NCBI GenBank assembly: GCA_015057505.1
Contig: SVEG01000006.1
Location: 1 to 64,000, forward strand
Reading direction: 5' to 3'
DNA length: 64,000 nucleotides
DNA from: Lachnospiraceae bacterium
GTDB taxonomy: Bacteria > Bacillota > Clostridia > Lachnospirales > Lachnospiraceae
The notes below the pieces were generated by a model. That model searched no databases and was not told the DNA's origin. It worked only from the letters and a program-made list of their open reading frames with translations. Made by a program: the position numbers and the translations under genes. This document shows, in pieces, positions 51,194 to 59,008 of this stretch. Position 1 is the first letter of the stretch; each line of letters starts with the position of its first letter.

Positions 51194-51889
51194 ATGAATA
51201 CATTATCAGAAATTATCGGTAAAAGTTACATGTTGTATGCAATGATGGGAATTTTTTTGTTGGGAGTGATAAGCAGGTTTTTTCTGAACCTGACATATAG
51301 AGGACTTCTTAGGGATATCGGAAATCTTCCGGCGCCCAAAAGCAGGATATTGAAGCAGATCAAGTTGAAATACGAAAGCTGTGATAAGCTGGATATGCAG
51401 ATTTGCAATACGGAGGCTTTTGTTAAAAAAAATCTGTACGAGCACCGTGTATGCGGGACAAGTCTTCGTGCTATGGAAAAGATACTGGGACAGGCTATGT
51501 TTTTTGGAATTCTTGCAGGGATGGGTTCTGCAATTTTTGCAACGCTTGCAAGTCTTGACAAAAATGTAATTATTGTACATATTGCGGCAACAGTGTTTTG
51601 TGCGGCGTTGCTTTTTAACTATGACAGATTGTCAGACATTGCTTTTAAAAGGCAGGTTGTGGAGACCGGGCTTGTGGATTTTCTTGAAAATCATCTGCAG
51701 ATGCATTTCCTGGCAAAGGAAAGGGCAGAGGCGGAAGAATCGGTAAATGCTTCTGAAACCATGGAGGAAAAAGCGGAAGGAAAGCTTGTAGATTTTATGG
51801 AGGCGCGAAGAGGTGAGGAGAAAGAGATAGAGGCATCGGTTGAGGACAACCTGATAATAGAAGAGGTTTTAAAAGAATTTTTCGGTTGA
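51194..51889 (+). CDS. Membrane protein with acidic tail, unknown
   Basis: This 231-residue protein has one membrane segment near the N-terminus (about 12-28), a soluble part with CGTSLRAMEKI, a second hydrophobic hairpin (about 98-145), and a Glu-rich C-terminal tail (about 180-230). I do not recognise the family. The ATG at 51194 lies 7 bases after GAAAGAGGGG; an ATG at 51188 is too close. A TATAAT at 51155-51160 may be its -10. Confidence 0.62.
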   Translation: MNTLSEIIGKSYMLYAMMGIFLLGVISRFFLNLTYRGLLRDIGNLPAPKSRILKQIKLKYESCDKLDMQICNTEAFVKKNLYEHRVCGTSLRAMEKILGQAMFFGILAGMGSAIFATLASLDKNVIIVHIAATVFCAALLFNYDRLSDIAFKRQVVETGLVDFLENHLQMHFLAKERAEAEESVNASETMEEKAEGKLVDFMEARRGEEKEIEASVEDNLIIEEVLKEFFG

Positions 51890-52000
51890 CGGCAAACTGC
51901 GTATGGGACTATAATTACAAGAGTTGATAAAGTATGCATGCTACTGAGGCAAGGCAAGCCGCCGGCATACATTTGTAGTGACATAAGAAGGAGAAAGAGA

Positions 52001-52354
52001 ATGATATACGTAATTTGTGTGATTTATTTATGTTTAAGTGTTTCGGGACTTACATTTATGAAGCTTGGAAGTCTGGAAGGTGCGAAGGAGCTTCTTACAA
52101 TACCGATTATTAACATGAAGATATCGGGGTTGTCATTAATCGGATATACATGTTATATATTCAGTTTCTTGCTTTACACATATATCGTTACCAAGTTTGA
52201 CTTGGGAATAATCGTTCCGCTCCTCGCAGGCATAGTCAATGTCCTCGTAATGATAGTAGCGGTAATCGTTTTTAAAGAAAAATTCAACGTATATTCCTGT
52301 ATAGGAGTATGTATGATAATCGTGGGAATATTTTTAATTAATCTTAAGAAGTAA
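52001..52354 (+). CDS. Small multidrug resistance/EamA-like transporter
   Basis: This 117-residue protein has four membrane segments, of the drug/metabolite transporter superfamily in the single-domain (EmrE-like) form. The C-terminal part (FDLGIIVPLLAGIVNVLVMI, FKEKFNVYSCIGVCMIIVGI) fits best. It likely works as a dimer in export of small molecules. AGAAGGAGAA precedes the ATG. It ends in a perfect 19-bp terminator stem shared with the next gene. Confidence 0.75.
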   Translation: MIYVICVIYLCLSVSGLTFMKLGSLEGAKELLTIPIINMKISGLSLIGYTCYIFSFLLYTYIVTKFDLGIIVPLLAGIVNVLVMIVAVIVFKEKFNVYSCIGVCMIIVGIFLINLKK

Positions 52355-52395
52355 AAATACTTGGAATCTACATAGTAGATTCCAAGTATTTTTTA
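52353..52395. terminator. Two-way terminator, perfect 19-bp stem
   Basis: Bases 52353-52371 and 52375-52393 are exact reverse complements around an ATA loop. A-run and T-run are on the outer sides, so both directions can terminate. It contains the stop codons of both convergent genes. Confidence 0.92.
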
Positions 52396-53564
52396 AATTG
52401 CTTGATAAGGTGCGGATCAAACTGTGTACCTACACGTATATCAATTCTCTCATAAGCTTCCTGCTTGGAAAGGCCTGAGCCGAGAGGTTTGGGTGCACAC
52501 CAGTTAGCAAATGTACTTATAAGCGATAAAACCTGGGCGGAGAATAATATCTCATCCCCCTTTAGATGATTGGGATATCCCGTACCGTCAAAGGATTCGT
52601 GATGTTGTAAAATAATATTGGCGACGGGGAAGCTTTCGTCATAAAGTTTGGCAAGTCGGTAGCCTGCCTCACAGTGCTTGGTCATAACTTCCAATTCTTC
52701 CGGCGTTCGGCGATGATTTCTGATTATCTCATCGGGTATTGCGATAAAGCCTATATCATGAATACGGGAAGCCAGTCTTAAATTGGATAAGGTCTGCTCC
52801 GGAAGCTTCAAATAATGTCCAAAATCATTAATGTATTGGATTTCACGTTCGCTTGTTTCCGGATCAAGATATTCTTTTTCATAAAGGTGCTGAATAATAT
52901 CCGTAAAAATATTCTGTTTAGATTTAAAAATTGTTTTGTCATGGTACATTTGCTGTTCTGCGTCGGCAAGTATTTGCAATAAATCATGACCGGGTTCCGT
53001 GCAGGTTGCTATACCGAGTGAAATGGACGGAGGAAGGTACATGCCGTTAAAGTTCTTGCAGGCAAGTTTAACTCTTTCGCAGTAAAGCTTGCCTTCCTCA
53101 AGAGTAGTATCAGGCATAATGACATTGAACTCATCTCCGCCGAAGCGACCAATAATACATCCCGGTTTGGTACAACTTTTCATGATGTTGGTAATTGATG
53201 TTAAAAGATAATCTCCGGCAGCATGTCCGAAAACATCATTGGTAAGCTTCAAATTATTAACATCTCCGGCAACAATGGTAACGGGATGTTCCGGTGAAGG
53301 CGTTAGCTTTGCAAGAAACTTGTTGCAAAACTCACGGTTAAATGTTCCGGTGAGAGCATCGTAATTATTGAGTGAGTCGAGTCTTGAAATCTTTTCTTTT
53401 AATGAGTCCAAAAGCTCGTATGTAGACTCTAAACTAGCTTTGATTTTCCACTGTTCATCGGAAGGTAAATCATTTAAAATAAGACTCCACTGTTTTTTGA
53501 TCTTATTAATTTCGGTTGCAACCGAGTCTGAATTATCGAGGATTAAAGATGCATTGTTATTCAT
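52368..53564 (-). CDS. GGDEF and HD-GYP domain cyclic di-GMP protein
   Basis: This 398-residue cytoplasmic protein has a GGDEF domain (about 65-220) with the intact site RFGGDEFNVIM and no clear inhibitory RxxD, so it can probably make c-di-GMP. A HD-GYP phosphodiesterase domain (about 225-395) follows with RIHDIGFIAIPDEI and HHESFDGTGYP. It may both make and break c-di-GMP. AAGGAGG precedes the ATG and overlaps the stop of the traX-like gene upstream, so both are in one operon. The last residues (YLESTM) are coded by the terminator stem. Confidence 0.9.
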   Translation of the reverse strand: MNNNASLILDNSDSVATEINKIKKQWSLILNDLPSDEQWKIKASLESTYELLDSLKEKISRLDSLNNYDALTGTFNREFCNKFLAKLTPSPEHPVTIVAGDVNNLKLTNDVFGHAAGDYLLTSITNIMKSCTKPGCIIGRFGGDEFNVIMPDTTLEEGKLYCERVKLACKNFNGMYLPPSISLGIATCTEPGHDLLQILADAEQQMYHDKTIFKSKQNIFTDIIQHLYEKEYLDPETSEREIQYINDFGHYLKLPEQTLSNLRLASRIHDIGFIAIPDEIIRNHRRTPEELEVMTKHCEAGYRLAKLYDESFPVANIILQHHESFDGTGYPNHLKGDEILFSAQVLSLISTFANWCAPKPLGSGLSKQEAYERIDIRVGTQFDPHLIKQFKKYLESTM

Positions 53565-53577
53565 GTAGAAGTCCTCC

Positions 53578-54348
53578 TTAAAAGAAAATCATACCAATCA
53601 AATGTAATATCAAAATTGAAACAGGATAAACGGAGTAAAACAGGCAAGTACATTTAAAACCGCGTTTGCCATTATATAAGTTAATCGGTATAAATGCCAG
53701 AAGTGCGAGCAGATAACCGTTAAATATGCTTGCAAGTATTGTAAGAAGAGGACCGGCTATATTAAAGAACAGCTTCTTTTCTCGTGTGGTGTACATAAGT
53801 GTTGTAAGGATTACACCGTATCCGAGTGTCCCGAAGTCAGCATTGCTTAGGTGACATGCGAAAATTCCTGCAAAGAGGCAAACTGCCTGGGCAAGAAGAT
53901 TGCCTGAAAATTTACGGATACCCACGATAACCAAAAGGCTGATAAGCAGGGTAAACATGACATTCTGGTCTTTAAAATAAAGCCATCCGTTACCGTTTGC
54001 GATATCATAGATAACTTCTGTGATTATTGCAAATAAAAGCAGTCTCAAAATATATTTTCTGATATCGGAAGTATGCTCCATGCCTTCAACAAGCAGAAAG
54101 CAAAAAATAGGGAAAGCAAGTCCACCGATTAAAAAGAAAATCAAATCAAGAATATGAGGCAGTGAAAAGCCTTCGGAAGAACCGTCCGCAGTAAGCGCGG
54201 TTACATCAAAAACGTGTGTTTCTAAAATATATGCGGATACAAGGCCGAAAAGCATAAAAATTACTGCTGCAATTTTAAGAGTACTTGCACTGATACCAAA
54301 ATTCTTTTTTTGGACAGAGGTATCTGCTTCAGATAAAAAATAGTCCAT
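53578..54348 (-). CDS. TraX family membrane protein
   Basis: This 256-residue protein has about eight membrane segments. LKIAAVIFMLFGLVSAYI, GGLAFPIFCFLLVEGMEHTS and RKYILRLLLFAIITEVIYD match the TraX family, whose founding member acetylates pilin. Here it may modify a surface molecule. GGAGG precedes the ATG. It is in one operon with the GGDEF/HD-GYP gene 13 bp downstream. Confidence 0.82.
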   Translation of the reverse strand: MDYFLSEADTSVQKKNFGISASTLKIAAVIFMLFGLVSAYILETHVFDVTALTADGSSEGFSLPHILDLIFFLIGGLAFPIFCFLLVEGMEHTSDIRKYILRLLLFAIITEVIYDIANGNGWLYFKDQNVMFTLLISLLVIVGIRKFSGNLLAQAVCLFAGIFACHLSNADFGTLGYGVILTTLMYTTREKKLFFNIAGPLLTILASIFNGYLLALLAFIPINLYNGKRGFKCTCLFYSVYPVSILILHLIGMIFF

Positions 54349-54515
54349 AAAACCTCCAAAAACAAAGAAAAATCCACTATATACAATATATTAGCATAAA
54401 GAGCAACAAAGCGCAACAAATTACATAGGTACAATATTTGAAAAAATATTGTAAAACTCCAAAAAAAAGTATAAGATAATATAAATATATATTTTTTAAC
54501 GGAGGTTCTAATGGC

Positions 54516-54701
54516 ATGGATTATCAGGTTGGGGATATCGTTAAGCTTAAAAAGCAACATCCGTGCGGCAGTAAGGAATGGGAGATTCTGAGAGTCGGTA
54601 TGGATTTCAGGTTGAAATGTATGGGCTGTGGTCATCAAATTATGGTGGCAAGGAAACTTGTCGAAAAGAATACAAAAGAACTTAAGAAAAAAGAAGAATA
54701 A
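54516..54701 (+). CDS. DUF951 family small protein
   Basis: This 61-residue protein has the DUF951 pattern: YQVGDIVKLKKQHPCGSKEW, then KCMGCGHQIMVAR with Cys pairs that may bind metal. Its function is unknown. In many Firmicutes it lies near parB or rpsF genes; here it stands in front of a small membrane protein. GGAGG is 10 bases before the ATG. Confidence 0.88.
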   Translation: MDYQVGDIVKLKKQHPCGSKEWEILRVGMDFRLKCMGCGHQIMVARKLVEKNTKELKKKEE

Positions 54702-54719
54702 GTATTATTGGAGGATTTT

Positions 54720-55376
54720 ATGATTAAGTTAGCGATTGGTGTATTATTTATTTTAATGAATTTTTCCCTCGATAAAGGCGATTTGAGTATAAATATTTTG
54801 CCGGAGTTTGTAGGCTGGTTGCTCTTTTTGTCCGCGACGGAAAAGTTAAAGACGAAGTCGGAGTATTTTGACAAGATAAGTGGAGCGTTGTTTTTTATGT
54901 CGATGTACAAGATTGCAGACTACATAGTATCCATGCTCAATATTAATGCCGGAATGATTGCTACGGTATTTTTCTACGGCGGAATAATTACAACTGCTTT
55001 GGGACTTTATCTTCTGTACAGAATTTTCTGCGGTATCGAAGAGATTACAGTAAAGGATGATGTAAGGGTAAAGACAAATCGTATTTTTACACTGTTTAAG
55101 ATAAATGTTGTCCTTACGATACTTGCATATCTTAATAGTGTTACCGGTATTTATTACAATTACTTAAACTGGGGCGAGATGGCACCGGGACTTACCAGAC
55201 CTATTTTTAAGCTGTTGTCCATGACTACGCCAAACGTTATTGCCATACTTAGTGGTATAGGAGTTACATTTATTCTTGTAGGTATAGTCATTAAGTTCTT
55301 TATGATTCTGTTTACATTTGAAGCGTGTACCGATTATGAGAAGATTATGACGGAGCGTTCCGGTCGCAGAAAATAA
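54720..55376 (+). CDS. Multi-pass membrane protein, unknown
   Basis: This 218-residue protein has about five to six hydrophobic segments. No family is recognised. The ATG at 54720 follows GGAGGA; a TTG at 54708 overlaps that site. It is probably co-transcribed with the DUF951 gene 18 bp upstream. Confidence 0.65.
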   Translation: MIKLAIGVLFILMNFSLDKGDLSINILPEFVGWLLFLSATEKLKTKSEYFDKISGALFFMSMYKIADYIVSMLNINAGMIATVFFYGGIITTALGLYLLYRIFCGIEEITVKDDVRVKTNRIFTLFKINVVLTILAYLNSVTGIYYNYLNWGEMAPGLTRPIFKLLSMTTPNVIAILSGIGVTFILVGIVIKFFMILFTFEACTDYEKIMTERSGRRK

Positions 55377-55535
55377 AAACAGGTTACATTTTGTAAAAAA
55401 GTTGCAAAAAAGTTTCGAAAAACTGTTAAGAAATAGTACATATGACCGATATACAATATAACCGTGTTGTAATATAATAAATTTATAATCGCAGAATGTG
55501 GATTATATAATGTATGGGAAGGATGTGAGCGCAAG

Positions 55536-55874
55536 ATGATAATTTCGGGAAACTACGGAATGATTTCTCCGATTTATGACAGATTATATATGAATCAGAC
55601 GGTTGAAGAACCTAAGCATCAAGCGCAGTCAGTTCAGACCGTACAGCCGATTCAGAAGTTAGCGCCCATATCTAACGGTGTAGAAGCATCCGTAGGGCTT
55701 GAGCTTAAGGACGGAAGAGCACAGATAGGAGCAACAAGTAGACTTGAAGAGCTTGACGTTGAGAAAGAGATGAGCGAAGTACAGAAGGATAAGGCGATTG
55801 AGCAGTATCAGTACTTTATTCAGGACAAATATCAGGGTGAAGATCCTTTCTTCCAGATGATTATGAAATTTTAA
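55536..55874 (+). CDS. Small hypothetical soluble protein
   Basis: This 112-residue protein has a disordered Gln/Val-rich middle (about 24-48) and an acidic helical end (LEELDVEKEMSEVQKDKAIE, then YQYFIQDKYQGEDPFFQMI). I do not recognise it. The ribosome site GGAAGGA is rather far (about 13 bases) from the ATG. It is a single-gene unit ended by a clear terminator, which supports that it is real. Confidence 0.6.
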   Translation: MIISGNYGMISPIYDRLYMNQTVEEPKHQAQSVQTVQPIQKLAPISNGVEASVGLELKDGRAQIGATSRLEELDVEKEMSEVQKDKAIEQYQYFIQDKYQGEDPFFQMIMKF

Positions 55875-55880
55875 ATATTA

Positions 55881-55907
55881 ACTGTCGCTTCGGGCGGCAG
55901 TTTTTTT
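55881..55907 (+). terminator. Intrinsic terminator
   Basis: ACTGTCGC pairs with GCGGCAGT (one G-U pair) around a short TTCGG loop, followed by seven T. Confidence 0.85.
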
Positions 55908-55979
55908 ATCCTCTTTTACAATTTGTAAAAATGTAATATAATGGAATAGCAGTAGAGACAGAAGGGATGAGGATATTAC

Positions 55980-56723
55980 ATGCCTAATTATAAATTGACT
56001 ATAGCTTACGACGGCACACGTTATAACGGATGGCAGAAGCAGGGAAACACGGAGAAGACCATTCAGGGTAAGCTTGAAGCAGTGCTTGAACGCTTTGCTG
56101 GGCAGTATGTGGAGATAAACGGTGCAGGCAGAACCGATGCAGGCGTGCATGCCAAGGGTCAGGTTGCGAATTTTAAGCTTGATAAGGCTATAAGTTGTGA
56201 GGAACTGTGCAGATATTTTGCGGAGTATCTGCCGGAGGATATTTGTGTGCTTAGTGCTAAGCGGGTGGACGAGAGATTTCATGCGAGGCTTACTGCTACG
56301 AAGAAGCATTACAGGTATTGTATCTGCAACAACGCGAAGCATGCGGATGTGTTTAACAGAAAGTTTGAGATGCATGTAAAGGAACCGCTTGATGTGGATA
56401 AAATGACTGAGGCGGCAGGGTATTTTGTCGGTGAGCATGATTTTAGCAGTTTTTGCTCCAACAAGCATATGAAAAAGTCGAAGGTAAGGACAGTTTACGG
56501 TGTAACAATTAACTGCGACGGAGATAAAATAATTATAGATTATGAAGGAGACGGTTTCCTGTATAATATGGTGCGCATTATGACCGGAACGCTTATAGAG
56601 GTCGGTCTCGGGCAGAGATTGCCTGAGGATATTCCGGAGATTATCGCGCGGAAGGATCGACAGGCGGCAGGCTTTACGGCGCAGGCACAGGGACTGTTTC
56701 TTATGGAGGTTTTTTATGAGTAA
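55980..56723 (+). CDS. truA: tRNA pseudouridine(38-40) synthase
   Basis: This 247-residue enzyme has the catalytic motif GAGRTDAGVHAKGQVANF (Asp is the nucleophile), the start IAYDGTRYNGWQKQ and the RIMTGTLIEVG end, all of TruA. It makes pseudouridine in the tRNA anticodon arm. It overlaps the next gene by 8 bp. Confidence 0.95.
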   Translation: MPNYKLTIAYDGTRYNGWQKQGNTEKTIQGKLEAVLERFAGQYVEINGAGRTDAGVHAKGQVANFKLDKAISCEELCRYFAEYLPEDICVLSAKRVDERFHARLTATKKHYRYCICNNAKHADVFNRKFEMHVKEPLDVDKMTEAAGYFVGEHDFSSFCSNKHMKKSKVRTVYGVTINCDGDKIIIDYEGDGFLYNMVRIMTGTLIEVGLGQRLPEDIPEIIARKDRQAAGFTAQAQGLFLMEVFYE

Positions 56724-57897
56724 TTGGTTGCTTAAAACTTTTGTTAAAGACTATGACAATGTGACGAATTCCAAGGTTCGTACGGCATACGGCGTGCTTG
56801 CAAGCGTTGTCGGTATTATTTGTAATGTTATATTGTTTGCGATAAAGCTGGTAATAGGATTGGTTCTTAGCAGTGTCGCTGTAATGGCGGATGCGTTCAA
56901 TAACCTGTCCGATGCGGCATCCTCGATTATCGGTTTTGTCGGTGTTAAGATGGCGGATAAGCCGGCCGATGAGGACCATCCTTTCGGGCACGGAAGAATG
57001 GAGTATATCGCGGCGCTCATAGTAGCTTTTATTGTTATAGAGGTCGGTTTGTCGTTTTTTAAAAGTTCTATAGAGAAAATATCTAACCCGCAGAGCATAA
57101 CCTTCAGTCTTATGTCGGTTATAATACTTGCGGTTTCAATCTGCATAAAGCTTTGGCTCGGATTTTTTAACAGGAAACTTGGTAACAGAATTAATTCGTC
57201 GGTTATGAAAGCGACGGCAACGGATGCTTTTGGTGATGTTATCACTACGGCAGTTACGGTTGTTTCAATAATCGTTGCGGAATTTACTTCGCTTAATATC
57301 GATGGTTATGTCGGAGTTTTGGTATCGCTTGTAGTTATGTGGGCAGGTATCGGAATCGTGAGGGATACGATTGCGCCGCTTATCGGTGAAGCCGTGGACC
57401 CCGAGCTTTACGAGCAGATAGTAAAGAAGGTTGAAGGTTACGAAGGAATCGTGGGAACGCATGACCTGATTGTACATAACTATGGTCCGGGCAGGAGTAT
57501 GGCGTCCGTGCACGCGGAGGTGCCGGCGGATGTGGACCTTTTAAAAGCACATGAGTTGATTGACAGGATAGAAGCGGACATAAGAAATGAACTTGGTATC
57601 TTTATGGTTATCCATATGGATCCCATCGAGACAAAAAATGAAGCAGTGCGCGAATATAAGGCCATGGTAAAAGAAGTCATTGCGTCTATTGACGAAGCGA
57701 TAGAGATTCATGATTTCCGCATTGTCGACGGCGAAGAGCAGGTTAATCTGATTTTTGATACGGTTGTACCGTATTCTTACGATAAGAAGGCAGAAGTGGA
57801 GCTTAGAGAGTCAATTTGCGCCCGTGTAAAAGAGAGAAATCCGAAATGCCAGTGCGTTATGGTGCTTGAGCGCGGTTACCGCGGTGTGAAGAAATAG
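56716..57897 (+). CDS. Cation diffusion facilitator family metal efflux protein
   Basis: This 393-residue protein has six membrane segments with SVAVMADAFNNLSDAASSII, DEDHPFGHGRMEYIAAL and ATATDAFGDVITTA, the metal-binding residues of CDF proteins. The cytoplasmic C-terminal domain is longer than usual (about 190 residues) and carries a second ferredoxin-like segment (about 310-390). It exports Zn, Mn or Fe ions in exchange for protons. It is coupled to truA. Confidence 0.92.
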   Translation: MSNWLLKTFVKDYDNVTNSKVRTAYGVLASVVGIICNVILFAIKLVIGLVLSSVAVMADAFNNLSDAASSIIGFVGVKMADKPADEDHPFGHGRMEYIAALIVAFIVIEVGLSFFKSSIEKISNPQSITFSLMSVIILAVSICIKLWLGFFNRKLGNRINSSVMKATATDAFGDVITTAVTVVSIIVAEFTSLNIDGYVGVLVSLVVMWAGIGIVRDTIAPLIGEAVDPELYEQIVKKVEGYEGIVGTHDLIVHNYGPGRSMASVHAEVPADVDLLKAHELIDRIEADIRNELGIFMVIHMDPIETKNEAVREYKAMVKEVIASIDEAIEIHDFRIVDGEEQVNLIFDTVVPYSYDKKAEVELRESICARVKERNPKCQCVMVLERGYRGVKK

Positions 57898-57904
57898 TAG
57901 GTTG

Positions 57905-57946
57905 TTTCAAGCGTGCTGAAAAGATTTTGGCACGCTTGAAAATTTA
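57905..57946 (+). terminator. Terminator hairpin after cation efflux gene
   Basis: TTTCAAGCGTGC (57905-57916) pairs exactly with GCACGCTTGAAA (57930-57941). The following T-run is short, so termination may be partial. Confidence 0.65.
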
Positions 57947-58023
57947 TACCACAAGTTTAATGACAAACCGGAAAAAGTGTGTTAAAGTATAGAAATCAAA
58001 GAGCTATGAAGAGGTAGCAAAGG

Positions 58024-58173
58024 ATGATTACAAGTATGGATATGTATTTGAATATGATTAATTGTGAATATCAGATTTATCAGGCAGTGCAGGAACAGGA
58101 AAGTTATGTGCAGGGCCTTAATTTTGTGTATTCATATAAGATAAGAAATATGCGCTTGACTGTGCGATTGTAA
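58024..58173 (+). CDS. Possible small protein (49 residues)
   Basis: An ATG with AGAGG 9 bases upstream opens a frame of 49 codons (MITSMDMYLNMINCEYQIYQ and so on), ending with a basic tail. It lies between two terminators and ahead of an XRE regulator and a transporter operon. There is no double-glycine leader and only one Cys, so it does not look like a classical bacteriocin. It may be a small regulator or just an open frame. Confidence 0.4.
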   Translation: MITSMDMYLNMINCEYQIYQAVQEQESYVQGLNFVYSYKIRNMRLTVRL

Positions 58174-58205
58174 GAAAATTCGCGGTATATGTAAAGCATT
58201 CAATG

Positions 58206-58240
58206 CAGCTTATCTTATGTGGATAGGCTGTTTTTGTTTT
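58206..58240 (+). terminator. Intrinsic terminator after small ORF
   Basis: CAGCTTATC (58206-58214) pairs with GATAGGCTG (58222-58230, one G-U pair), followed by TTTTTGTTTT. Confidence 0.75.
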
Positions 58241-58306
58241 AAGAGAAACTACGTTTTAGAAAGAGTTTGTAGGCAGATTCTTTTATACATAGGAGGAAAA
58301 GAGTAG

Positions 58307-58540
58307 ATGTGTAATATACCTGCAATAGACGCTGTAAAAACAGGAGAAAGAATTAATAAGTTGAGAATGGCAAAGAAATTATCAGTGAGGGATTTACAAG
58401 GAGTGTTCGGGTTTACAACGCCGCAGGCAATATATAAATGGCAACGGGGAGAGGCGCTTCCTTCGGTTGATAATTTGGTGGTATTAGCGCGTGTTTTCGA
58501 AGTTTCTATTGAAGAAATATTAGTTGTTAGTGATGCGTAA
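58307..58540 (+). CDS. XRE-family small regulator
   Basis: This 77-residue protein is almost only a helix-turn-helix (about 10-70; GERINKLRMAKKLSVRDLQG, TTPQAIYKWQRGEALPS, SIEEILV). AGGAGGAAAAG precedes the ATG. It lies 33 bp before the membrane-anchored protein and the two ABC genes, and probably controls them. Confidence 0.85.
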   Translation: MCNIPAIDAVKTGERINKLRMAKKLSVRDLQGVFGFTTPQAIYKWQRGEALPSVDNLVVLARVFEVSIEEILVVSDA

Positions 58541-58573
58541 GGAAGTTACAATTAGTATAAGGAGGTAGGAATT

Positions 58574-59008
58574 ATGGATGACAAGGGAACTAAACGAGGG
58601 GTTTACAGGAAAAAATTTGCAAACTTATATGTAAAAATGACTGCCAAAAATCACAGTTTATTTTTAATTCTTATTCTGGTAAGTGTGATTGTACTTTTCG
58701 GTGTGACATTGACAACTAAGGTTGACGTTGTTGCAACGCATGATGCCAAGTTTGAAAATAATACAATTTATATTCAAGATGCGGGTTATGACTCATTGCA
58801 AAAAATATATGTATATGAAAACAGAAATGAGGCCGTACATAAAATAAAGCTTGAACCGGAGATGGTAAAGAAGACTGGTAATTCTACTGAAATTTTAGTT
58901 GAAGATTTAGATTTTATACCTCAAACGGAAGATATAAAGGTGGATATTCCTGTCAGGGAAATAACGTTATTCAGACGGGTCTTTTTACAGGGAGGAAAGA
59001 ATGAATAA
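58574..59008 (+). CDS. Membrane-anchored exporter-associated protein, unknown
   Basis: This 144-residue protein has a basic cytoplasmic start (about 1-27), one membrane segment (about 28-48) and an extracytoplasmic beta-rich part. The layout is like a shortened HlyD-type adaptor, but I cannot confirm the family. AAGGAGG precedes the ATG. It overlaps the first ABC gene by 8 bp, so it is likely part of that transporter. Confidence 0.65.
   Translation: MDDKGTKRGVYRKKFANLYVKMTAKNHSLFLILILVSVIVLFGVTLTTKVDVVATHDAKFENNTIYIQDAGYDSLQKIYVYENRNEAVHKIKLEPEMVKKTGNSTEILVEDLDFIPQTEDIKVDIPVREITLFRRVFLQGGKNE

Noticed and set aside
55878..56468. Minus-strand frame of 196 codons opposite truA
   Set aside because: The plus strand codes a clear TruA with catalytic motif; the minus frame has no recognisable domain.
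58024..58173. Bacteriocin precursor for the ABC exporter
   Set aside because: No double-glycine leader, no Cys/Ser/Thr-rich core, no peptidase domain in the transporters and no modification enzyme; kept only as a possible small protein.
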